Source: Euptelea pleiosperma (taxonomy: Eukaryota; Streptophyta; Magnoliopsida; Ranunculales; Eupteleaceae). Taken from it: DNA of 64,000 nucleotides. How positions within the stretch are numbered: the first letter of the stretch is position 1; each line of letters opens with the position of its first letter. Where the stretch lies: assembly GCA_035048495.1 (NCBI GenBank), contig CM068545.1, positions 36,346,225 through 36,410,224 of the forward strand. The letters run 5' to 3'. This document shows positions 56,125-64,000 of this stretch, piece by piece. Made by a program: the position numbers and the translations under genes. A model generated the notes under the pieces. That model saw nothing but the letters and a program-made list of their open reading frames with translations, made no database searches and had not been told where the DNA came from.

Positions 56125-58907
56125 TGAAAGTAGGGTTTTTCCGTGTCGTTGAGTCGGAAACCCCGATTTCAACACATTTTTAATTTGATCCGATTATCCT
56201 GCAAAATTTTAGAGATTCGTATAGGGATTCGTGTCGGATGTCGATCCGCACTCGGGGTTAGTTAGCGCAAGCAAGGAACATAAAATGATGAATTTTTCTC
56301 AGAAAAGCATGGAGGGGTGAGAATGGTGAGATGAATTTTTAAAACAGGATTTTGTGATTTTTAGAGAGAGGAACTACCGTAATGAATAAAAGCATAAAAG
56401 AAATTAAAGAAACAAACTACTAATTAAATTCATTAATCTGAAAAATTCTTATAAGGCTTGAATTAAATTATGCAATAATCAAAACTACACTAGAAAGCGA
56501 ATAGAGAGAATAGTAAGGGAGAGAAGCTAGTGAGAGAAATAGGAGATTTAGAGAGAGAAATCAACTAAACTTTATTCAATCAAAATGTTTACAAACTTTC
56601 TTTGCAAAAATCACTAAAAATAATGACTATAAAGAGATGTAGAGAGAGGAACAAGAACTAGAGAGTGAAAGCAAAAGAATTACCTTAGAGAGAGAAAGTT
56701 AAGGTAGAGAGAGAGGAAGATGAAGAAAAATATAATAATAGAGAGAACTTACCATGCTCGGATCAGCCCGATCAAAAGGAGTTGCTGCTTATGAGGATGA
56801 ATCAGGTGACTGGAGTTGAGTGGAAGAGCCGCCCCGTAGTGGAAGGTGCATTGCCAAGGGGAGCACGCACATGGGAAGAAGAAGAAGAAGGATGTTGAGG
56901 GCGGTGGCAGGTTTACTGGTTCCATTTTTTAGAGGAAGAGAGAGACGTTCAGCGAGAGAGAACGCAGCCGAAGCAGCACGCTTTTGATGGATGGAGGAGC
57001 GTTGAGAGATGGTGGTGGAGGCGCTGTTGATGGAGTTGCAGACCAAGATGGAGAGGAAGGGCAGCAGCAGTCAGAGGTGCTCCAATAGAGGCAACGGTGA
57101 TGAATCCAGTCGGCGGGGTATCACATGGAGCTACTGGTCCGTTTGTAGCTTCTAAGTAGAAACTCGATGGTGATGGCAACAGTAGGGGTAGAGGCGGTGT
57201 TGCAGGCAGCAACGATCTTGGACTGTCTGTGCAGCAGGTGAAGGAGATGGTGATTCATGGAGAGGGCAGCAAGTTCGTGGTTGCACAGTGGTGAACCATG
57301 AGACGTTCAGATCTAGAGGTGTGGATTGAAGGTTGCAGATTCAGCAACCTGATTTGTTGAAGAAGAGGAATCGAGCTGTACTTGAAGGGAGAAGCTTCAT
57401 GGCTTAAGAGACCTCGTGGAGAAGGAGAACCAGAAAAGTTGAAGCCAATGGCCTCCTATCTTTTCTTCTTCTCCCCTTTGTTTTCCTGGGGAGAGAACAG
57501 AAGGCGGTGGAGGACGGTGGAGCGCTGTTGCAGGTGGTGGTAGAGCGCGAGGATGAAGAAAACGGTGATTGCAGGCGGAGTAAACGGTGCTGCACGCAGC
57601 AGCAAGGGGGAACGGATGAAGAAGAAGAAGAAGAAGAAGAAGAAGAAGAAGAAGAAGAAGAAGAAGAGGAGGTGGAAGCCTTACCAGACGGCCGGAGTTG
57701 CGTTGCAGGCAACTCCGGCGAAGATATGAAGAAGATGAAGAAGAGGAGGAAGAGAAAGAAGAAAAAGAAGGAGAAGGAGGAGAGGAAAAGGTCGGGAACA
57801 GTTATGGGGAAGGAGAGAAAGAGATGGGAGGGGGGTTAGGGTTCAAACGAACCCTTCTCCTTCCCCTTTTAAAGCTCCCTAGTTTCCATTAATGGAAATT
57901 AGGGAAGTTTTGAAATAAATTTTTTTTTTTTTTTTAAGTAAAACCTTACTTTTCTTTGGGGAATTTTCTCATTTAGTGGACCCCCCTTTTTTATTTAAAA
58001 ATAATTAATTTAAAGCGTTTGAAAATCGCGAGGTCCACTAAATGGTCGGGCCACGGGTCGATGATGATGGGCCTGGCTACTAGTCCACAAGGATTGATGA
58101 TGTCCATCGTCTCACAAGATGATGTGACAGACAATTTTATGACGATCGGATGGATGGTGACTTGATTGGGACCCAGATTGGTAGATCGACGGATCTAGAG
58201 AGATCCAACGGTCCGGTGGAAGATCCAACGGTCCGATTGAAGATCCAACGGTCAAAAAGCTAAGGGAGATGAGACAGAGCCAATGGGCAGGAGTTCTGGG
58301 GTTAGGTCAGTAGATCCGAGGATCGAGAGATGAAGAGAGAGAATAAGGAGAGATGAGAGAGAAAATATCAGAAAATGGAGATAAAAGTATTGGCCGAGGG
58401 TCTGGAACCCTGGTATTTACTGCGACCATCCTCACACTTCTCCAGTAGCGTAGACCATCATTCCTTGCTGACTCACGTGGCTTTAAACGCTTTGGTCCGT
58501 TTCTTGGTCATTGGCTTTCCTACTCTCTTCGTTCTTTGGGCCAGCATTTTGGTCATCTTATTCATCCCATATTTGGCCCATATCTTATAGTCATAGCCTG
58601 TGGGATCTTTAAGCTTTGATAATGGGCTTTCATGATCGATTTTGGCCCGCAAGTCTCGAGAGTAGCCCGATCGAGTTTTCTGCAAAAGAAAAGCACGTAA
58701 TGAGACTTGATCACAACGTCTTTATACCTAGACTTCCAGAAATGCGTTTAATGCATGCAAATATACCATTTCGTCCAAAAAAGTGTGTTCTACGCAATGA
58801 AATAGACTCTTACGTAGAAAAGTAGATAAATAGAGTATTTTACGTAAGAGAGTGCGATAACGCTAAAATGATAATTGCTTAAAATAAGCACTTTTGAGCG
58901 AATATCA
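56125..58907 (-). mobile_element. Y-E: intact-length Y solo LTR inside Z
   Basis: 2783 bp, TGAAAGTAGGGTTTTTCC to GCGAATATCA, flanked by GTGAT at 56120-56124 and 58908-58912. It is the best-preserved minus-orientation copy and the reference length for Y-A. Contains a GAA/CTT microsatellite of about 17 units (57617-57669) in the leader-like region, which makes a poly-Glu open frame. Confidence 0.9.
57617..57669. repeat. (GAA)n microsatellite
   Basis: About 17 uninterrupted GAA units. The homologous site in Y-B (about 7036-7060) has only a short imperfect CTT run, so the tract expanded in this copy. Confidence 0.9.
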
Positions 58908-58912
58908 GTGAT

Positions 58913-60411
58913 AGCGGTAGTGATGGTGTTAGGTGTTTGAAAATTTGGGTAGAGGAGTTTGGGTTTATAGGAGGTAGAACTAGAGTAAGGGTGATAGAAG
59001 GCGTGGATAGAACTGGGTTGATGGGTGGTTGTACCATAAAAGGTGGAAGTTGAGTTACATGAGTGGGGGTAGAAACAATTGATTTGGGCAGGTATAGTCG
59101 AAATTGAACGGTAGGTTGAGGCTGGGTACCTGTGGTTTTCTGTTATGAACAATGAAGATTGATCAGTCAAGGTACCGACCAGTGAACTAGATAATTCAAA
59201 TTTTGAATTGATGTTTACAACAAAATCCTTTTCGACTGGTCCAATAAGACATGATGGTTCAAAGGTATAAGAACCTGCCAATATGGCATTGATTTGCTTT
59301 GAAGTGCTGGGGCCTTGCTCTGGATGGTTTGGGAGGGGATTTTGTATAATGCTAGATGTGCCAGGTTGCTGAGATGGAAGGGCAATTCTTCCCTAGTCTA
59401 TCAAGTTCTGTACCGCATGCTTGAGATTCCAACACTTATCGGTCCAATGCCCGGGACCCTGATGATACGTACACCATGCACTGGGGTCATAAACCCTTGG
59501 AGGAGGGTCTGACACCGGTTTGGGAGATTGGAGGACCAAAAGTCCTTGTTCAAGGAGTTGTGGAAGCAATTGTGAAAGAGTCAATGGTAAGGGTGTAAAC
59601 TCTCTTCTCTTTCTTTCCTCAATTCGATTCCCTTGAAGTTGTTGCATTTGTTGTTGTGGTATTCCCTCTTGCCTTCTATTGGTATGCTGGAAATATTGTT
59701 GGTGTGTAGACTATTGAGAATGTTGCAGTGAAGTAAAGGGTTGTTGCGGAGTTGGCCCCATTGCATGAACTTGTTGGCGTAGGACTTGATGAATAAAATG
59801 AGGATGAACAACACAGTTGAGCGTACTGTTGTTGAGGTATTTGATGAATCGATTCTTGAGATGTGGGAGTGATCATTTGCACCTCTCCATCTGGCATTCT
59901 CTTTTTGTTGTCGTTCTTCTTTATATTTGTTCCAGAAGGCTTTCCATAGACCATCGACTGCACTACGGAGGGATCCGCAATGGTGCCATCCCTGATTGAC
60001 GCCTCAATCCTCGAACCATTTTGGGCCATAGCAGCAAATGTGGGTAGCGTTTGCGCTATCAGGAGAGTATGGTATGGTTGTCCAATGGTTTTTAGAAATG
60101 ATCGGATCATCTCTTCCTCGGTCATTGAAGTCCTTAACTGAGCTGCCACTTCTCGCCATCTAAATGCATACTCTGTGAAGGTCTCATTGTTCTTCTGCGA
60201 CATTCTCTCTAGGTCATCCTTCTGAGGAACCAAATCCATATTGAAAGCGTAATGGGATAGGAACGACTCAGAGATGTCTCTCTAAGTCTTGATCTTTGTG
60301 TGATCCAAAGTAGTGTACCATCTAAGGGCAGGACCATTGAGACTCTTCTGGAAACACTGCATAAGCAACTTCTCATTCTTCCCATACTGAAACATATCCC
60401 CACAATATCCC
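58913..60411 (-). pseudogene. gag: Z gag, central and C-terminal part
   Basis: Minus strand from 60411: CGDMFQYGKNEKLLMQCFQK, SLNGPALRWY, then NETFTEYAFRWREVAAQLR (about 60190-60130), the core of a Ty3/gypsy gag domain. The knuckle CTYHQGPGHWTDKC (C-x2-H-x4-H-x4-C) lies near 59450, followed by LKHAVQNLID as in Tat-type gag. Two frameshifts and a stop occur. The N-terminal part is not upstream but inverted at 60412-61501. Confidence 0.8.
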
Positions 60412-61501
60412 TTCAGGCCCTCTCTTTAGGCCCAGAAAAACTTTTGCAAAATAGTTTCTTAGCTTTCCAAACTTAGAAACCTCTAAAAAATCCTCCAAAG
60501 ACTCCACTTGCTTTAAGAGATTAAGTGAAAGGAGGAAAAACTTTTGTTCTTGCTCATTGCATTTTTTCTTTTTTTCAAGAACAAGAAGAAGGGAAAGAAG
60601 AAGAAAAGGCCAAGGAAAGAAGAAGGACCATTCGCAAGGGATTGACGTCATCCATCATCATAGGGCCAAACCAGCGACCTCCGAAAGGAGATCCGTGAAG
60701 CTGCCACTTCCTCTAAGCACTATTTTGACACGTTCAAAAGCACGAGCGATGGAGCAAAATCACCCTTCTGATCCTCAAAACTCCAGTGAAGTGATAGGGA
60801 CTGCCATTGTCCCTCTTGACACTTCGACTTCTTCTGTAATCAGTCTCACTGACATTCCATTACTTAAGGACATGGTCCAAGAGCTCATCCAAGCTTCCCT
60901 TAGTAATATAATGGCTGCACAGAGCCAATCTCAGTCCATTCCCCAAAATCAACCTTCCATTCCCCCATATCAACCTTCCAGTATTCCTCAACCAAATATC
61001 TCTAACCCAACTATTCTTCAACCCACCATTTTCAATCATCTCTTTCACATGCCCATACAACCTACCCTTCCCAATCCTCTTACACCAACCATTCCTCAAA
61101 CTAATCTTCACACTACATGTGTTCCAACTCCAGTTTTTACTTTTTCATCTATGCCCATAGTTGCACCCCGTCCTACCCTACAACCAGCTACCAGACTTCC
61201 ACTCTACCACCCATCTCCCTCTTATTTTGAAAATGTTGATCATTATGAAGAAGAGGGGAGACAAAATCATAGTAGCCATAACCATCCTATCCATACACTT
61301 TCAAATACTCTGACACCCGCGGCAGATTCTCATAGAGAGAGGTTTGAAAAGATGGAAGCAGAAATCAGGAAGTTGAAAGGAACTCACAATTTGGGGGTCA
61401 CAGATTTTAATGAACTGTGTTTGTATCCTGATGCAGAATTACCTTAGAAGTTCAAGATGCCTGAGTTCACTAAGTATGATGGAAGAGGATGTCTACAAAA
61501 C
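60412..61501 (+). other. gag: inverted 5' segment of Z: LTR R-U5 piece, leader and gag N-terminus
   Basis: Relative to the rest of Z this piece is flipped. 60415-60640 matches the inverse of LTR positions of about 51680-51470, starting about 40 bp after the LTR TATA box (near the predicted cap site) and ending at the GCAAG/GTACAA donor-like point. Then comes a leader, ATG at about 60749 and an open gag N-terminus (Pro/Gln/Ser-rich, then HRERFEKMEAEIRKLKG coiled part), to a stop at 61445 and KFKMPEFTKYDGRGC at the LTR border. That phrase normally continues directly into the CGDMFQYGK sequence found on the other strand at 60411. Confidence 0.75.
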
Positions 61502-63358
61502 TGTGAGATAGTACAATCCGTCCGGAGGCACAAAAAAGGCCAAATCTTATAGAGTCGCCACCAACCCTTTTTTAACGGTGTGATGAGTCACCGGATTTGA
61601 AAATAGATAATGCTATACTTTTTTAAAATGAGCGAAATGTAAATTAGTGACTCCATTGATCTACTAACCATTTGAGAGATCATTAGATAAGTGAGTTATT
61701 TATAAATTGGGGAAGGTGTTAAGCATCCCAACTTACCTGTATTTAAACGATTACCTACTCTTGTACCTTCAATCATCCTCTCAAGTTACCGTTTAAGAAA
61801 AAGAAGAATCTAAATATAAAAGAACATAAAATAAAAATGTGGGAATACCCTACTATGCAAGTATTTTGGATTCTCCACATGTACTAAGGAGAGTAAATAA
61901 AAAAAAAGACAACATAAGAGAAACAAGAAAGACAAATTAAAGTAAAGAACTAACTAATCATACAATAATCTAAAGCTAAGTAAATAGAATAAAAGATAAA
62001 TAAAGAAAGAAAAATGAATAAGGTAGCATAGCCTTCCCATGTGGTTACATTGCTAGAGAGAGAAAGTAAAAAAGATAATCATAAAGAAAATAAGAAAAAA
62101 AACTAAAATAAAGAACTAACAAAGCATATAATAGAAGTTAGATAGAAAATAAAAAGAATAAATAAAGTAAGGTGGCTTAGCCTTCCCATGTGGTTACATG
62201 TTAGAGAGAGAAATAACTTATGTTGTTTGTATTATACTTTGCAAATGGTCCTTCTTCTTTCCTTGGCATTTTCTTATTCTTTCTCTTTTTTTTGTTCTTT
62301 GAAAAAAGAAAAAATAAAGTAAGCAAGAACAAAAGTTTTTCTTCTTTTCATTTAATCTCTTAAAACAAGAGGGGTATTTGGAGCATTTTTTAGAAGTTTT
62401 TAAGTTTGGAAAGCTAAGAAACTATTTTGCAAGAGTTTTTCTAGGCCTAAAAAGAGGGCTTGAAGGGATGATTTTCTAAAAAGATGCAAGGGGTATTTAT
62501 AGGTGAAAAGTAAGGGTTTGGGGTAGTTTGGGAATAAAAAAAATGACAGTTTAGTCATTTGAAGGTAAAAAAAGTAAAAGAGAGTTTGTCCTATATGGAT
62601 ATGTTAAGGAATTTTCAAATTTATTAGGAAAAAGTTGGACAATCTAAAAAGTTAAAAAGTCATAAAAAATTTATGTGTGAAGAATAAACAAAAAAGATGT
62701 GGATAAAATGGGAAAGTATGAGAGTTTGGTGAGTTGGATGGATAAGCTTGAGTAATATCATCAAAATGTGTCATGATGTATGAACATTGGTACATTTACA
62801 CACATCAAGACCATACATTAAGAGTTTTGATCAATCATTGATAAAATGCTCATTTTATATCCAAAATTGACAAGACAAAAATATTTTGAAAGATTTTTCA
62901 AAGTACTTTTCAATGGTGGACATCTCATTGACACACAAACTATCAAAAATTGAGATCATTTATGAATTAGTCCAACAAAAGCCTTGACCTTATGATCAAG
63001 CCATTAGATTTTAATGAAATCACTTTTCTTTTAAAAGATGAAGGAGTTAGAAATAAATACTTTTGATTTTGACCAAATCTAATGGTAAAATCAAAGATAC
63101 AATCAATTTTTGATCATTTATCAACGAAAGTCAAACCTTTGATTAAATTCTCATAGCTTATGATGGGGCTTCCTAATGATGGTTTTAGGTTCTAAAAGTG
63201 TTATCTAAGGGTGGTTGATGGTTCTAATTAGGGCTCTACGATTAGGTAGAAATATCCTAAGGGTTGAGAATATTAAAGTAATCCCTCAACCAATAAAGAA
63301 GAAGCTTAAGACCGTCGATTGCCAAGTAAGAAGATCGTTCCAAAATGGGGTGCCTGCA
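61502..63358 (-). repeat. Z 5' LTR (right)
   Basis: 1857 bp homologue of 50642-52572. On its internal side there is no primer-binding site; the inverted gag piece abuts the LTR end directly (GGATGTCTACAAAAC before TGTGAG on the plus strand). Confidence 0.9.
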
Positions 63359-63363
63359 GCATC

Positions 63364-63520
63364 TGAATCCGATTTGCTTATTGGTCGAATTGGATATTGT
63401 CGGATATTCGATAAGCAAAACAAATTCGAATTCAAATATTTGTTTGACATATCCGTCGGATTCGAATTCGAATTTAGATATACCCCTATTCGTACCGATA
63501 GGCATCCATTGATAGGCCTA
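63364..63520. repeat. hAT 3' subterminal repeats and terminal inverted repeat
   Basis: GGATATTCGATAAGC, AAATTCGAATTCAAATATT and GGATTCGAATTCGAAT-type words, then the inverted repeat ending TCCATTGATAGGCCTA. The part is separated from the rest of the hAT (ending at 50641) by element Z. Confidence 0.7.
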
Positions 63521-63528
63521 GTAATATA

Positions 63529-64000
63529 TTTAACTTTGCCAACAATTTGGAGAGATTGTGCTTGAATTCGAAGTGGTCAGGAAAGTACTGAGATCTCTGC
63601 CAGAGAGATTCTCAACAAAGATTACTACGATCGAGGAGAGTAAAGATGTTGACTCTCTAAAGTTTGATAGTTGGTTGGGTCTCTTCAAACATTTGAAGTA
63701 AACATAAGACAACAAAGAAACCTAAGGGCATAGCCCTGAGAGCTTCAAAAATTGAAGAGGCAGATTCAGAATCTGACTCAGAAGAAAATCTTGTCCTTTT
63801 GTGAAGAAATTCAGGAAATTCTTCCACCCTAGACAAGATAAATTTAATAATAAATTTTTTAATAGACCCAGGATTGATCTAAACCCCATGAACGGGTTAG
63901 CAAATCAGACAAACCCAAAAGAGATGGAAAGTGTGAAGAAGCACAATGCTTCAAGTGCCAAGGATACATATACTATGCTAACATGTGCCCTAATGAAGAT
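63529..64000 (+). pseudogene. gag: copia gag, 3' part, truncated by the window end
   Basis: Continues 42632-42958: VVRKVLRSLPERFSTKIT, IEESKDVDSL, then the knuckle QCFKCQGYIYYANMCP near 63945-63990 (C-x2-C, with Tyr in place of His). Stops and shifts interrupt it. The element runs on beyond the window. Confidence 0.7.

Larger units (their letters stand above)
50642..63358 (-). mobile_element. Z: minus-strand Tat/Ogre-like LTR retrotransposon inside the hAT element
   Basis: Two LTRs (50642-52572 and 61502-63358) flanked by GCATC at 50637-50641 and 63359-63363, a perfect 5-bp target duplication. Orientation is minus: a purine-rich AGTAGGGGCAAC lies next to the left LTR (minus strand), the LTR TATA box is on the minus strand, and gag and integrase read on the minus strand. 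Net of solo LTR Y-E it is about 9.9 kb. Protease-RT-RNase H is missing and the 5' part (60412-61501) is inverted, so no primer site is next to the 5' LTR. The element interrupts the hAT 3' subterminal region. Confidence 0.85.
42959..63520 (+). mobile_element. hAT DNA transposon (about 7.8 kb net) carrying gene fragments and an LTR element
   Basis: Terminal inverted repeats are TAAGCCTGTCAATGGA (42959-42974) and the inverse of TAGGCCTATCAATGGA (63505-63520), two mismatches in 16. Next to both ends are subterminal clusters of ATTCGAAT-type words (42975-43140; 63370-63490), typical of hAT elements. The flanks read ...ATGATATA and GTAATATA, so the 8-bp target duplication is diverged or the exact edge is off by two bases. 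The interrupted copia gag reads on across the junction, which confirms the insertion independently. It contains a decayed transposase, a LINE fragment, PP2C and PPR fragments, and LTR element Z inserted near its 3' end. Confidence 0.75.

Noticed and set aside
57507..57839. Acidic open frame with a long Glu run
   Set aside because: Produced by the GAA microsatellite inside solo LTR Y-E; the homologous place in Y-B is not open in a comparable way.
1..64000. tRNA, rRNA or microRNA genes
   Set aside because: I saw no complete cloverleaf, rRNA core or clear miRNA-type hairpin while reading; a dedicated scan could not be run.

Overview
The window is nuclear DNA of a flowering plant with a repeat-rich genome. 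It holds no intact host gene. Almost every stretch can be assigned to long terminal repeat (LTR) retrotransposons, large solo LTRs, a hAT DNA transposon or a LINE remnant, nested up to four levels deep. Plant origin is shown by Tat-lineage Ty3/gypsy and SIRE/Maximus-type Ty1/copia coding regions, tRNA-iMet and tRNA-Asp type primer sites, a BED-finger hAT transposase, and fragments of plant-type PP2C and pentatricopeptide-repeat genes. I could not name the species. All boundaries, nestings and substitution counts come from reading and aligning by eye. || LEFT HALF (1-36713). A minus-strand copia 3' end (LTR about 1039-2632, 3' UTR, C-terminus of the extra ORF) flanks a plus-strand SIRE-like copia element (LTRs 3752-4843 and 35641-36708). 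The SIRE element is split immediately after its primer-binding site by a 2.8 kb solo LTR of a family I call Y (Y-A, 4862-30701, target duplication CCCAA). Y-A is itself split by a second Y solo LTR (Y-B, 5862-8831, target duplication GAGAG) and by a tandem Tat-lineage gypsy array, LTR-internal-LTR-internal-LTR (10162-29886). Unusually, the array is flanked by a 307-bp direct duplication of the target instead of 5 bp, and two of its junctions carry patchwork templated filler. || TAT ARRAY. Copy 1 has an open gag-protease, a pol with four C-to-T nonsense changes, five 92-bp tandem repeats, and an antisense four-exon gene with its own TATA box (20564 to 17927). Copy 2 has a gag nonsense codon and a 5-bp frameshifting deletion but an uninterrupted pol; it has lost the antisense gene. 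In both copies gag-protease and reverse transcriptase are separated by one in-frame UAG in the tobamovirus-type leaky context CAA-UAG-CAA-UCA. A much older Tat remnant at 40230-41490 keeps the antisense gene with its first intron in the same place, evidence that this is a real, conserved, spliced gene. || RIGHT HALF (36714-64000). After two nested Y copies (Y-C/Y-D, 37206-39900) and the Tat remnant, a copia gag (42632-42958, resuming at 63521) is interrupted by a hAT transposon (about 42959-63520). The hAT carries a decayed transposase gene with a tandemly duplicated last exon/intron, a LINE RNase H fragment, and captured PP2C and PPR gene fragments. Its 3' end is interrupted by a minus-strand Tat/Ogre-like LTR element, Z (50642-63358, target duplication GCATC), which has lost protease-RT-RNase H and carries an inverted 5' segment that starts near its own predicted transcription start. 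Z is in turn interrupted by solo LTR Y-E (56125-58907, target duplication GTGAT). || The most unusual content is the Tat array: the leaky-stop arrangement, the antisense spliced gene, and the abnormal insertion architecture.
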